Of a stretch of DNA of 64,000 nucleotides, positions 14,915 through 28,549 are shown one piece after another. The stretch is from Desmodus rotundus (lineage: Eukaryota; Chordata; Mammalia; Chiroptera; Phyllostomidae), in NCBI RefSeq assembly GCF_022682495.2, contig NC_071390.1, forward strand, positions 166,681,220 to 166,745,219, read 5' to 3'. The position numbers and the translations under genes were made by a program. The notes beneath the pieces were generated by a model. It was not told the origin of the DNA. It did not search any database and saw only the letters and a list, made by a program, of their open reading frames with translations. Each line of letters opens with the position of its first letter. Positions within the stretch are counted from its first letter, which is position 1.

Positions 14915-15454
14915 TTAAAAATATATACATGGTTTCTGTGGGAAAGTACTAATAACATAAAATTCCCCGTTGTGGCCATTTTTAAGTGTTCTGTTTAGTA
15001 GTATTGAGGACATTCACATTGTTGCTTAACAGCTCTCAAGAACTTTCTCATCTTGTAAAACTGAAACTCTGTACCCTCTAAACAACTACTTCCCATCCCC
15101 CTTAGGCCCTAGTAACCACTATTCTACTTTCCGTCTCTATGAACTTGACTGTTCTAGAGCCTCATATAAGTGGAGTCATATAGTATTTGTCACTTAGCAT
15201 AAAGTCCTCAAGGTTCATCCACATTGAGCATGTGTCAGGACCGTCTTCCTTTTTAAGGCCGAACAATATTTCATTGTATGTAAACCACACCTATTGACAG
15301 GCATTTGGGTTGCTTCCGCCTCTGGGCTATTGTGAATAGTGCTGTTGTGCGCATGGGTGTGCAAATATCTCTTCAAGACTTGGCGTTCAGTTTTTTTCCG
15401 TATATACTCAGAGGTGGGATTGCTGGATTTTATGATAATTCTACTTTGAATTTT
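14915..15454 (-). repeat. L1M fossil, antisense (left part, interrupted)
   Basis: The order cattttcattgtatgtaaacc-like, tttgggttgcttccgcctct, gggctattgtgaatagtgct and tatactcagaggtgggattg is the reverse complement of the end of L1 ORF2 and its 3' UTR. The element continues at 16879 after a later insertion. Confidence 0.88.
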
Positions 15455-16864
15455 TTAAGTATACTTTATTGATTATGATATTACAGTTGTCTCATTTTTT
15501 TCTCCTCTTTATCCCCCTCTGCCCTGCACGCCCACTCCCTCCAGCATCTCCCCCTTACTTCATGTCCATGGGTTGTGCATATAAGTTCTCAGGCTTCTCC
15601 ATTTCCCATACTATTCTCAACCTCCCCCTGTCTGTTTTGTTCCTACCAATTATGCTTCTTATTCCCTGTGCCTTTTCCCACATTCTCCCCGCTCCACCTC
15701 CCCACTGATAACCCTCCATGTGATCTCCATTTCTGTGATTCTGTTCCTGTTCTAGTTGTTTGCTTTTAGTCTGTTTCATTTTAGGTTTAGTTTTTGATAG
15801 TTGTGTGTTGTCATTTTAGTGTTCATATTTTTGATCTTCTTTTTCTTAGATAAGTCCCTGTAACATTTCATATAGTAAGGGCTTGGTGATGATGAACTCC
15901 TTTAACTTAACCTTATCTGGGAAGCACTTTATCTGCCCTTCCATTCTAAATGATAGTTTTGCTGGATAGAGTAATCTTGGATGTAGGCCCTTGCCCTTCA
16001 TGACTTTGAATACTTCTTTCCAGCCCCTTCTTGCCTATAAGGTGTCTTTTAAGAAATCAGCTGATAGTCTTATGAGAACTCCTTTGTAGGTAACTGTCTC
16101 CTTTTCTCTTGCTGATTTTAAGATTCTCTCCTTATCTTTAATCTTGGGTAATGTAACTATGATATGCCTTGGTGTGTGCTTCCTTGGGTCCAACTTCTTT
16201 GGTACTCTCTGAGCTTCCTGGGCTTCTGTGTCTATTTCCTTCACCAGATTAGGGAAGTTTTCCTTCATCATTTCTTCAAATAAGTTTCCAATTTCTTGCT
16301 CTTCCTCTTCTCTTTCTGGCACCCCATGATTCAGATGTTGGAACGTTTAAAGTTGTCCCAGAGGTTCCTAAACCTCTCCTCATTTTTTTGAATTCTTGTT
16401 TCTTCATTCTGTTATAGTTGAATGTTTCTTTCTTCCTTCTGTTCCACATCTTTGATTTGAGTCCCAGTTTCCTTCCCTTCACTGGTGGTTCCCTGCTTAT
16501 TTTTCTTTATTTCACTTTACAAAGGCTTCACTTATTCCTGTATTTTGCAACCATACTCAGCCATTTCTGTGAGCATACTGATTACCAGTGTTTTGAACGC
16601 TGCATCTGATAGGTTGGCCATCTCCTCACTGCTTAGTTCTTTTTCTAGAGTTTTGATCTGTTCTTTCATTTGGACCATATTTCTTTGTTTCGGCACAGTC
16701 TGGGTGAATGTTTCTTCTTTACCTCCTTAGTTTTCAGACTTCCATACAGTTCAGTTTTCTGGCAGTTCTGGTGGTTTTTGGCTTTTAAATTGGTTGTTGT
16801 CCTTCTTTTGGTTGTGCGAGGAGGCACAGTGTACCTACCTGTGCCTCCATCTTGGCCAGAAGCT
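15455..16864 (-). mobile_element. HAL1-like element (ORF1-only L1), near full length, antisense
   Basis: A 1.41-kb insertion interrupts an older L1. Its target-site duplication is ctactttgaatttt (15441-15454) versus ctaccttgaatttt (16865-16878), 13 of 14 matching. Read on the - strand it begins with agcttctggccaagatggag (a typical L1 5' start), carries a degenerate ORF1 with stops and frame changes, and passes straight to a 3' UTR and AATAAAG tail without any ORF2. The ORF1 C-terminal part (about 16322-16035) shows the L1 ORF1p landmarks LPKIKDKERILKSAREK and IRLSADF. The length and missing reverse transcriptase fit half-L1 (HAL1) elements, which are known in mammals including bats. An internally deleted L1 is the alternative. 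Confidence 0.82.
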
Positions 16865-16878
16865 CTACCTTGAATTTT

Positions 16879-17045
16879 CTGAGGAACCACCATCCTGTTT
16901 TCCATAGTAGCTGCATCATTTTAGATTCCCACCAGCAGTGCACAAAGGTTACAATTTCTCCACACCTTTGCTAAACTTGTTATTTTCTTCTTCTTTTTTT
17001 TAATAGTAGCCAGCCTCATGGATATGAGGTGTAACTTAAGTTATA
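16879..17045 (-). repeat. L1M fossil, antisense (right part)
   Basis: The segment gaggaaccaccatcctgttt, attcccaccagcagtgcaca and tttctccacacctttgctaa continues the reverse-complement L1 ORF2 text broken at 15454, which confirms the nesting. Confidence 0.9.
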
Positions 17046-17399
17046 ACTTATATACTGGGGAAAGTCTAGTTTAAGAACAATACTGTCATACAGTGACATG
17101 TGTCTCTGAAAGAGCTTCAGGGACGGAAAGAGGCCACATGGATATGTGGCACAGGGTTGCCCAAACAGAGCTCATCTCACTCTGCCCTGATTCACAGCCG
17201 TTTGATGCTATAGGTGACGCTGTCACTCGCTCGGTGGCAAGCTCGTTGACAGCAGTGCGTGCAGTGGAAGTAGCCCACTTCTCATTCTGCACAATGCCTG
17301 CACGGGGCTGGGTATATGTTAGCTGCTTAGTTGTCCATTCTTCTTCCATAGGACCCTACACAGCATATTTCTGCACCGTTTCCTCAAAGAGCATACCTC

Positions 17400-17720
17400 A
17401 CTGCTGCCCTCCACCCCCACACTTCTCAGCTCACCTGCCCTGCAAACAGCCCTCGAGTCCCAACTCAGATACTGCCTCCTCATGGCATCTTTCCTGTCCC
17501 CCGGGGCAGACGGCTCCATCGCCCCCGCTGTCCTTGCCATTTTGCAGGTTTCCCCTGTACGGCACCTGTCTTACTACCTTAGAGTTGATGTGTCCATCTG
17601 ATTCCACAGTGGAGCTTAGACAGCAGGAGTGGGGACAGCAGGAGCGGAGCTAGGATTTCTTTGCAGACCCTCAGTAAATATTTGTTGAGTAACTGAATGG
17701 ACTCTGAATGAATAAGCGAT
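17400..17720 (+). repeat. L2 LINE 3' end, sense
   Basis: The segment ctcaactcagatactgcctcc-like, followed by ggagcttagac-type wording and cagtaaatatttgttgagta then tgaatgaataag, is the sense L2 3' end. It is diverged. Confidence 0.6.
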
Positions 17721-20386
17721 TCTATTGTAAGTACTAAAAAAAAGTCTTTGTTGGGTCAGTGAGTCACTAAAGGAACATGAGCTTGACTTCTGGGAGGCAC
17801 AAGTTCAAGGTCTGCACTAACCGAGCCATGACACCCCTCCAGACTGAGAGTTCTGTAGGTTTATTTGCCTCTCTCTATTTTTCTCATTTCTTACATACTC
17901 CTTAGCCTGTTACCTCTCAGGAGCTGCTGTCCTGGCTCTGAAAACATGTCTACAAACAGTTCTGTTTCTCAGAACACTGTTTGCCAGCTCTCTCCGGCGA
18001 TGAAAGGAGACCAGACTTCTTAGCCTGCGCACACCCATTACCAAAGAGCTCTCAAAACGCGGCCCTTAGCGTTCTCGCTTTCATACATCTGCAGTCCAGT
18101 TGCTGAGGTGTGCTGGTGCCCACATGTAAAGCAGCCCCTAGGACGTAGCACCCACATGTGGGGTGCCTCCAAGCACTATGCTGGGCCCTGGGGCGACCAT
18201 AACTAAAAACACAGATCAGCCCACACACAGCCCTCTGCCAAGTGCTAGGGAATGCGGGGGAGGGAGGCTTCTTACCGTTCCTCACCTCCCAGAGTTGGCA
18301 TGCCTCTGAATTAAAGGTGGCAGCACTCCTCAGGGCAGCTAGCTATACACAGTGCATGTAGATGCGGCAGAGTCCCCTGCCTCCTCCCAGGGCTGTGGCC
18401 CTGCATCCCAATTTCCTTGCTTGGCATGGGGGTTCTCCTGTGCAGCTCTGTCCCCAAGTTCACCACTGGCCAGGTGCTGGGTGGCATCTAACACTAGACC
18501 CCACATTCAGGTCTTCAGGGGGACTGTTCCGGTCAGTCAACCTCTTCGGTGTTTCCTGGGGAACCTCCAATTCTTCAGGAAAATGGCTCCTGGCAGAGCA
18601 TAGAAATCGCCCTATTAGCATTTGGCTTTTTCTAATACTAGGACGGTAGTATTTCAGTATGCATGATTTTTCACTATTTAAGAGGTGTGCTGGCTATTTC
18701 TTTGCTCTTCTGTCACTTTTTTTTTTTTTTTTTTGTCAAAATGGAATGCTTTGAACTCAAAAACCCTTTGAATGGGGCTCTGGCATCTAGGGAGAGGAGG
18801 TGGTGGGAACTGAGCTGGTAAAAGGCTGGAATGACAATTGGAGGTATGTGGCTTGAGGCCAGAGAGCTGGTAGTGGAAGGAGTGAGGAAGGACACAGAGA
18901 CTCCGGGGCAGGGGGGACTTGAAGGCAGGGAAGGACAGGTGAGCAGGCCAGATTCTCCGGACATCTTCCCCGAGGCCAGAACTGCTTGCTCCCTTCCCCC
19001 CTCTTTTACCCCACACAGGCACCTCTGAGCCCACAGAGTCGGTGACTGTGGCCCCAGGAACTCCAAGGTCTGCCAGCAAATGGTTCTCGGAAGAAGGCCA
19101 GGTCTGGGGATGGGCTCACCTCCCAGGGCTGACACCATCTGTATTTTCGGGCAGGGCCAGGGCCCGACGCCCGCCCCAGGCTTCGCTGTGCCCAGTGCAG
19201 TGGATGAGTGTGCCGGAGGGTTGCTGGCTGCATTAGCTTTGCTCTGATTTGTTTTTAACTCTTTTCATTTTTGCCGACAATCGCAATGTTTATTTGGAGA
19301 CTCTGAAACACAGAGCATGGAAATGATGTTACTTAATAATGCCGGGATGCTATGTCCTTTAAGAGCTATTTGCATTGTTGTTCATTGCAGAACCATCATT
19401 TTTTTCTTATTTAAGAAAGCATACATTATAGTTTGTTTTTTTTTTAATTCACAGAAGCACAAAGGAAGGGCCATACTCTTCCTGCCGAGATAATTCCTGA
19501 TGACAGTACTGGGAGCTGGGGAGGAGGGGATGGAGGGAGGGGGGAAGGAAGGGGAGAGATTCCATGTATAAAACCAGAAAATTTGCACAGTACCGAAAAG
19601 TACAAATAAAGCTTACTTTTGAGGTAGAAATAAGCCAACCTCCTTAGGTCTCTGGGAAGCCAGCGGGGCTCACCTGATTGGAATGCAAATGAGGAACGCC
19701 CTGTGTTTTTTTTTAAACTAGTAAACTTGGTGAAAATCTTCCTTTTCTTGTTAAATGACATTTTCGCCTTTCACTTCTTTTTCCCACTCTCAAACTTCTG
19801 CTTTGGATGCATTCCACCTTTTGGAAGCTTGAAACTAACAATGACTTTCCTATTGATGTCCCCGTTCCTCTCCCCAGAAGTGAGTCTGTCTCTCTCCTTC
19901 TGAATCTCAATCAGGGGCCCACGCCAGCACCATCAGCCACTGGCTACTTTCTCATTTTCTGCCTTTTGCCTCTTTTAACCATGGGCATGCACATGGCTGC
20001 CTTATGGCAACGCTGTAACGGAGAACAAAGAGGAAAGTGAACAACGCCGTGCGACCTGGAAAAGACTGAGGACTAATTCACAGCGCCCTTGCCTGTTGTT
20101 TCCTCAGGTTCTGGTGCAGGAACAGGAAAATGGGAAAATGTCTCCTTTTTCTATTTTGTTTGCGTTTCATTACACCATTAATCTCCATAAACGAGGCATG
20201 CTTTTCTTTTAGGTACAGACCGGCTAGAAAAAATGCATATGCTAAACCAGATGGGTGAAATTAATAGTTCCCATTAAACTGGTTTTAAAATTACCAGTTT
20301 TACAATATCACCAGTGTCATCCTGGCTTTAATTTTGTGCTACAGTTAGAACTTGAACTTTAAAGAATGTGCAAAACGGAGTGGGTG
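17721..20386 (+). other. Intronic stretch, mostly unassigned
   Basis: No exon is visible. A pure T-run lies at 18718-18734 and an A/G-rich patch (gaggaggggatggagggagg) at about 19510-19550. The rest is unique or decayed sequence. Confidence 0.4.
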
Positions 20387-20420
20387 TGCCCTGGCTGGGT
20401 GGCTCAGTTGGTTTCTCTCT

Positions 20421-20493
<73 letters not shown>

Positions 20494-20520
20494 CTCTCTC
20501 TCAAATCAATAAATTTAAAA
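20387..20520 (+). repeat. Bat SINE, sense, internally deleted, with (CT)n expansion
   Basis: The head tgccctggctgggtggctca joins directly to a long CT tract and the tail aaatcaataaatttaaaata. The tRNA-like middle is missing. The tail matches the subfamily that ends in AAATCAATAAA. Confidence 0.88.
20425..20502 (+). repeat. (TC)n microsatellite inside a SINE
   Basis: There are about 33 uninterrupted CT units (20426-20490) followed by cccctctctctc. It grew from the TC-rich 3' part of the SINE. Confidence 0.95.
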
Positions 20521-21234
20521 TATTTAGAAAAGGAGCAGTTTTACTTTAGATGTATTTTTTAAAAATTATGTTCACTAGTACAGAAAATTGTTTAGATTCT
20601 TTTACAGAGAAAATACTGATTGGTAATATTTGGGGTGAGGAGTTCATTTTAATATGTAAAAGAACTCATGAAGCCTTTTCAACCCGCCTACATTTCAGTC
20701 TGCGAAGTATTTTTGTGCTAAGGCTTAGAGCTTTGGGGAGGATTTCCCTTTCGCCCCCGGTTCTCCAGCAAGCCCAGCTACCTGAACATTCCTGCTAATG
20801 ATCTCTGGGGTTCTGTGCCAGGGGTCAGCAGGGCAAGTGTTTCATTTGGAGCTTCATTTGGTGTGGAGTCGCTTCTCTCCTGTGAGCCCACAAGGTCCAT
20901 GTTCGTGGGAACTCAGGCAAAACTCATCATCTTAGGGGTTTGGGAGAGCAAGTGAGGCAGGGAGGAGTCGTTAACGAAACACTAATGTTGCCTCTCTCTG
21001 AATGTGCCCAGAGGGGCGTCTGGGATAGTATGTATTTAAAAGTAAACATGTGAATAAGCAGAAGTAAGATTTATTTTGCAAAGCCATCGGAGTGCTGCAG
21101 GCACGCTGCATCCAGTGAAGACCCATATCCCGTCTAACGGTTGAGTAGGATGGAATGCTTTCGGCTCTGCAGAGGGAAAATCCAACCTGAGGTCTGCAGA
21201 CTCCTATGGGGGGGAGGGGATGTTGTTATTCAGA

Positions 21235-21390
21235 TATATCCCAACAGAGGAGCAGGGAGACATGTTCGAGGATGTTCGCGACCGTGTTGTTGGTTATAGC
21301 AAAACCACTGGACGCAATCCAGGAGTCTAAAAATAGAGGACCGGTTAGAGCAGCGGCACTGCTATAGAGCCCAATACTAGTGAAGCTTTA
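21235..21390 (+). repeat. L1 ORF2-derived fossil, sense
   Basis: The segment atagcaaaaccactggacgc, aatccaggagtctaaaaata and gaggaccggttagagcagcg follows the order of the L1 ORF2 3' part. A bat SINE inserted at its right end. Confidence 0.65.
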
Positions 21391-21613
21391 GAAAGATTTA
21401 AGATTTTATTTTTATTTGCTTTTAGGGCAGGGGAGGGAGAAACAGAGGGAGAGAAACATCAACGTGTGAGAGATACACCAATCGGTTGCCTCTCGAACGC
21501 CCCCAACTGGGGACCTGGGAACCCAGGCCTGTGCCCTGACTGGGAAGCAAACCTGCGACATTTCGGTTCACAGGCTGCTGCTTGGTCCACTGAGCCACAC
21601 TCGCCAGGGCACC
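21391..21613 (-). repeat. Bat Ves-type SINE, antisense
   Basis: The pattern gagagaaacatcaacgtgtg, aactggggacctgggaaccc, gcctgtgccctgactgggaa and tccactgagccacactcgcc is a full reverse complement of the Ves consensus. The flanks aagcttta (21383-21390) and aagctttt (21614-21621) are the likely duplication. Confidence 0.92.
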
Positions 21614-21621
21614 AAGCTTTT

Positions 21622-21830
21622 AATAGTATTTCTCTTTGCTATTGAAGAAGGACTGGGGGCATGGTAATGGATTTCTGGTGGGCCCTTCCCTGTGGGCCCC
21701 TCATAGTGTAGCCACACCAGAGTAAATTGCAGCCTTGAACCATTGCCCAGCCTCCTTATCTGTGGGCTGTGAGCACTGAAGGGGGTTGTACAGTATGAAA
21801 AAAAAAAGAGAAAAAACAAATAAAAAAAGG
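21622..21830 (+). other. Segment ending in an A-rich run, origin unknown
   Basis: About 200 bp end in gtatgaaaaaaaaaagagaaaaaacaaataaaaaaagg, which looks like a retroposon tail. I could not assign the body to a known SINE or to a gene. Confidence 0.3.
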
Positions 21831-22105
21831 ATTGGGAGAATAATTTTTAAAATTATGACAATTATTTTGCTACTCCTGACATGAAAACATGTTGAATTAC
21901 TTGACTGTTTATTTAAAAATTCTTATTTTATAATGATTCTTATTAAAATACCCAGAAGCAGCAACTTTTTCTCAAAATCTTCATTACAATAATATATTCT
22001 GCTTGTTTACAGCTCATTTTAAAATTAGTGAAGAAAACTTTAATGGGGTTTATTGTACTTTTGAAGCAAAATTCATATAAAAATGACTACTTCTAATGAT
22101 AAAAA

Positions 22106-23170
22106 GTGTGCTATTTTGAAATCTTCTGGGAACAAATGTGTTTTAATTTGAGAAGGGGAGAAGGATGGGGAGAGAGGGAACTTCCGTTTTTATTTTATAC
22201 AAATCGGTATTGTTTGATTTTTTTTTTTTTTAACAAAATGCCACTGTTTCTTTTGGGATTAAAAAAATACAGACAGAGGAGTAAATTCCATTTGTTCAGT
22301 AGTAGGGTGATTTTTTTTCTCAGCACCTACCACTTGGGATGGAGATAGTAAAGGCAGACCCAGCTAATGTCTGGGGAACCCGAGAGGGCTGGGGCAGAGA
22401 GTTCCAGGAGATGTACTTCTTAGCAATGGGTGTAGGGGGTGGGTGGGCTCCTTCCCCAGCTTAGCCATAAATGGCACATGCCACCTCTCAGGGACAGCCA
22501 GCCTGTGTGCCAGGAGGGACTGGCACCAGCTCCTAGCCAACAGCTTGGGTTTCACAGTTTCATCTGTGGCTCCCACTGGTGTCTGTGTTTAGCTTGGACC
22601 CCTGCGAGGGAATTGCCCTTAAAGAAGCCCAATCTCAGATCTTCCCACTCAAGTTTCCACCCATTGGAAACTCCCCTCTCTCCATTCCCTTACGGAGTGC
22701 TCATAGAATAAATCTCTTATTGCCCCCTGAAAGTTGTAAATACTATTTAACTTTGGATAGAATAAAGAAAATCAAAGAAAAATGTTGGACATAGTTTTTA
22801 GGCAGTTAAAATTTGGGTCTGAAATAAATTGATCATCTCTCTTTCAATGTCAGTAGTGTCTGTGCGCTCCTATGTGGTCATTTGTAACAGAGCACAGAAT
22901 CAAAGGCAAACATTCATTGTCTGAATTGATAAACAAGAGACAGGAAGAGTGGGGACAGACTTTAGAAGACTGTAATACTTACATGATAGGGCCATATAAT
23001 GAGCTATCTTGGGCTTAAAATGTTCATCATATTTAGGGAGGATTAGGTAAAAAGAAGTATCATATAGCTTAAAGCAGTTGCCTAATGAGGGCTGTACCTT
23101 GGTGGCCAGGAACTTGCTGAGACACCTGGTTGCCTGTTGAACTGGGGGGGGCAGGGGGGGGGAGTAGCAG
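22106..23170 (+). other. Intronic stretch with a G-rich patch
   Basis: No exon is recognised. Two long G-runs separated by CA (23144-23162) can form a G-quadruplex on the + strand. An AATAAA at about 22708 has no visible gene context. Confidence 0.4.
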
Positions 23171-23179
23171 AGTGAGTAG

Positions 23180-23440
23180 GAACTCTGGCTTTTGTGACCA
23201 GCAAAGCTGGACTCAGAGCTTGGCTCTGCCACTTGCCAACTTTTGTCACTTTAGAGGGTTTGGTTGACCTCGTCACACTTCAGTCTGCTCCTCTGAAAAA
23301 GTGAGGACGCCAATAACAGTGCCCCCTCACAAAATCATTCGGCTTACCTGACATAATTCGCACAAGACACCTAACGCAGTATTTGGCATTTTGTAAGCCT
23401 TCAGTAAAAGTTGATTCATTCTTGTTACTGTATTTATAGA
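23180..23440 (+). repeat. MIR SINE, sense, about 460 bp upstream of exon e
   Basis: The segment ggactcagagcttggctctg, ccacttgccaacttttgtca, gcagtatttggcattttgta and ccttcagtaaaagttgattc follows the MIR order from core to 3' end. Confidence 0.8.
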
Positions 23441-23887
23441 AACTTTGGAGGCCAAAGAGAGGGAAGCATCTCAAAATAAGTTTCTTTTGCTCAACTTTTT
23501 AGAGCAGTACCTAGGAACTATTTCTGAAATAAAACACTTTCTTCTTCAGAGAGTTTTAGAGGGGAAAAAAGCCTCTGGAAGTTTAGGTAGTCCTGATTTG
23601 GTGCTGAGTTACACCGAGTAAATTACTCTCTCGAGGCGCTGTCTCAGCTAAATAAGGCACATCCTTTTTCCCAGGATGCTAGGCTGTCATTCGGTGCCAA
23701 AGGAAAAAGCTATTTACAGAATGACAGTGTGGCATCCCCAGAGGGTTTGATTTACCTACCTGAAAGGGGGTGTATTTCAAGGCACTGCAGAACCATCCAC
23801 ATTAGTAGCTTAGGTGGTTTAATTGGCTTTTCCTTCTTCTTTCTAAAGCCGCGTCGATCCCGTGGTAATTAATTGTGTGGGCTGTGA

Positions 23888-24208
<321 letters not shown>

Positions 24209-24784
24209 TGATCCGAAGAATGGAATCTTGAACAGTCCAGAACAACACCCTAGGGCTGTGATAAAGAGGGCTCCTGCCTTCAGCCCCACCCCCCACTGCT
24301 GGGCCCCTGGACGTGATCGGTACATGCCAAGGGGCAGTTTGGGCTCGGCTTACCCGAATCCCAGCCCTTCAGGAACAGGTGCCTCTTACCCAGTTCCTGT
24401 AACTGCTCCGGCTGTGGGACCGTTACCCCATGACTTGTTAGCTAAGTCAAGTCATTGGGGCCTCGAAGCCAAGTGTTGCCACATCCAGGCCTCAAAATGA
24501 AAGCTGTACCAGGCGGTTTCCTTTTTGGTTCTGGAACCAGTTGATGATGTAACTTGCGTAATATTTGGAATCACGTTTGTGGAAGTACTGCCGAATGGTC
24601 CCTGATCACCTTGTTTTCCGACTTGTTCATCCTGGGTGTGGGGAGTTGTGCTGTTTGGACGCGCCCAGGTGGCTCTGTGTTTCTCAGCGACTTCTTCGTG
24701 CATGACTCTGGCTTAGAGAAGCTCGTGATGGATGGCATGCTTTCCCAGTCCCTGAGGGAGTCCCCACAGAGGTGGAATATAGTC

Positions 24785-24900
24785 TAGAAGATTCTAGCCC
24801 TGTCTCTGCCACAAAGTGGCTGGTTGGACATAGAGCAATGATGCTACTTCTCTGGGCCTCTGTTTCCTCAACTGTGAGATACGGTTTTTGGACCAGTCAA
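24785..24900 (+). repeat. MIR SINE, sense
   Basis: The segment agccctgtctctgccacaaa, then tacttctctgggcctctgtt and tcctcaactgtgagatacgg, is a short MIR core. Confidence 0.8.
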
Positions 24901-25300
24901 TCTCAAAAGACGCTTCCCAAGACTAACATTCTGAGAGTGTGAGGTTGGGGCCATCTGGCCATAGGTGGCATGGCTGAAGCAGACCAGGGACCCTTAGAAC
25001 AGTCAGTGGGAACACGAAGATACTGTGAGAGGTCAGGGGAAGGCCCCCCGCTGTCACTGAAGAAGGGCAAAGGTCAAGGAATTTTAAGCTATCAGACATT
25101 TAGAACGGCAGGTAGCTGGGAATCTGGAAGCCTTTAGAAAGCTGCTGTACCTTGTTTTCTAAAGATATTTTCAAGGCATGCTAACGTGTTTGGGAATGAC
25201 TAGGATTGTTGCATATAGGGGCGGGGCCAGATGACCGGTCAGTGGTTGGATTTCATGACCCTTACCTCTAATCTTGTGAACACTGTCCATTTCTTCCTAA

Positions 25301-26384
<1,084 letters not shown>

Positions 26385-26545
26385 GGCAGCGATTTCTTTT
26401 TTCTGTAAAGGGCCAGATAGTAAATACAGGCTTTGCCTATGCAGGCTCTGATGAGAGAGACTGTACTTGACTCTGCCAGACAGTGTATGAATGAAATGTA
26501 AACTGCTTTGCCGGATTTGGCCTTGACCTAGGCCATGAGCTCTTG
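26385..26545 (+). repeat. hAT-type DNA transposon fossil
   Basis: The wording ctgtaaagggccagatagta, aatacaggctttgcctatgc and later gctttgccggatttggcctt is typical of a Charlie-group non-autonomous element. The middle is deleted relative to the consensus I remember. Confidence 0.65.
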
Positions 26546-28099
26546 ATTTTCCCTGCTTGCACTCAGGGAGCCTAGGGGTAGGCCTGGCTAGGTCAGGGTT
26601 GTGGAATCTTAAGCCGAGCAGCTAATGGGGGCGAGGCCTCTCACTGTTCCCTAGCGCGGCTCCGGATTGAAGCGAAGCCGCTTGCTCCGATGACTGGGAA
26701 TGGGCGGTTTCCGGAAAGAGATCTGCGGTGGCCGCTGCCTGGTTATGAAGCAAGTGACTGAAAGACATGCTGGTGGCAAACGTTAAACAGGAGTCGAGCT
26801 ATAAAACGCCCAAGGCTGTAGGTACAGACATTCTGATTCCTTTAGAAAGTGATTTCTTTTGAATAAACATACGCAATTTTCGCATCACCATATATAGTCC
26901 CTCAGTGTATATAGGCTATGTGCAAAATTTGACCTCCACTTGGCAGGAATTAATTTAATTGATAAAGATTTTTAAAAAATTATTCTGAAAAACATTCATG
27001 CACAATCAAGCCACCAAATAATATTGCCACTGCGCTGCCAAGCCTGGATGTGTTAATGATGTCCTATATGTATATATTATACTTTTAAGATTTCTAATTT
27101 AGCATAAATTAGCAACAGGAAATGGTATGTTGCTAACAAGCTCCTTTTCTTTTGAAGATTTGACACATGAAACGTTATGATTATGAAAGAAAATGTTTAA
27201 TTGGTCAGAACCAGCAAAGTTGAATAGCAAAGATCCGTCTTGCAGCTGAAAAGTCGTATGATTAAGAATGCCAGATACAAATTACACAGTTAGAAGAGTG
27301 GTATCATAGCTCATTTTCTTAAGAATGTGTAATTAATGGCTTCTTGAGACTCTAAGCAGGTGTCATATGTTGACGTAAATGTCCTTTTGCTGAGAAATCT
27401 ATTACTCCACCAGCAGCACGCAACAGATGAGGAGACGTGGAAGGCCAGACCTCTAATTAGCAAACCGAGGATCTGTCAGGCGTTCTTTTCCTGGTTCTTG
27501 TTTCATTTTCTCGTTTATGTAACGCGTGGTTGGCATCACTTCATCTTCTGTATTAGTGATCCCACTTCATATCACTTCTTTATGATTTCATGGGCCTCGG
27601 CTTCAGGTTAAAGAGAAAGAAGATGCTCTCGGGTTTTGTTTGTTTTTGTGGCTTAATCACAAAGGAGTTCCTCTCATGCCCTCCACTTTTCAGAACTTGC
27701 TTTTCCTGCGGGATTTGGGCTGCAGCCTCCTCTCTACACCTGCTACAGGGCAGGGGTCACATCTCATCCTCACCCTTAGCTTCAACTGTCCTCCAAATCC
27801 GATGACACTCAACCCTTTGTCCCCAGCGGAGCTATTGCCCGCAGCTCATGTGTGCACTGAGCGTGCTGCAGAGGAAACCCCGCATTTCCTCCCCACTGTC
27901 CCCCACAAGCACCTTAACTGATGGCACCACTTTCCATGCTGGCCACTAGGCTGTCATCTTAGACACCCCCATCATCCTAATCAATGACAGTCCCCAACAG
28001 CTTCCCGTGCCCTCTGGTCTCTTCCGTCTCCATCCTTGCTGCCGCCGCCTGCATTTGTCCTTCCTCGTCTCTTCCTGAGCCGCCGTGACAACCTCCTGT
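26546..28099 (+). other. Intronic stretch, unassigned
   Basis: No exon and no firmly recognised repeat. It includes an AT-rich part (about 26850-27350) and a C-rich part (about 27670-28090) that may hold decayed LINE sequence. Confidence 0.35.
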
Positions 28100-28485
28100 T
28101 GGGAGCTGAATTGTGCTCACCTCCCCCTGCCCCCGCAACTTGTATGTTGAAGCCGTTACCCCTAGTACCTCAGAATGTGACTGCATTTGGAAATAAGGCC
28201 TTTAAAAAGGTCATTAAGTTAAAAATAGAGTCAGTGCAACTGGTGTCCTTACATGAAAAGGAGATTGGGGCGCAGACAAAACAGCCGGAAGGATGACCTT
28301 GTGAGGACACAGCAAGAAGGTGGCCACCTGCATGCGAAGGAGAGAGGCCTCAGAAGAAACTCGACTTGCCAACACCTTGATCTTGGACTTAAACCTCCAG
28401 GAGTGTAAGGAAATAAATGTCGGTGGTTTAAACCACCCAGTCTGGGGCATTTTGTCATGGCAGCCCTAGCAAACAAATATACCTC
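28100..28485 (+). repeat. MLT1-type LTR (ERVL-MaLR fossil), sense
   Basis: The segment gttacccctagtacctcaga, atgtgactgcatttggaaat, actggtgtccttacatgaaa, gacttaaacctccaggagtg and tggcagccctagcaaacaaa is the MLT1 consensus in order. It is an ancient solitary LTR without coding capacity. Confidence 0.9.
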
Positions 28486-28549
28486 CTAACTGGTCTTTCT
28501 GTCCCGAGTCTTGTCCCTTCCCATTCTCTTCTCCCGAAGGCCACAGTGG

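Noticed and set aside
16035..16322. 95-codon open frame on the - strand as a host gene
   Set aside because: It carries L1 ORF1p landmarks and lies within the HAL1-like insertion, so it is a transposon relic.
17093..17653. 186-codon open frame on the + strand
   Set aside because: It spans unassigned intron and an L2 fragment, with no domain, no conserved start and no splice logic.
20352..20562. Ser/Leu-repeat open frames
   Set aside because: They are produced by the CT microsatellite inside a SINE.
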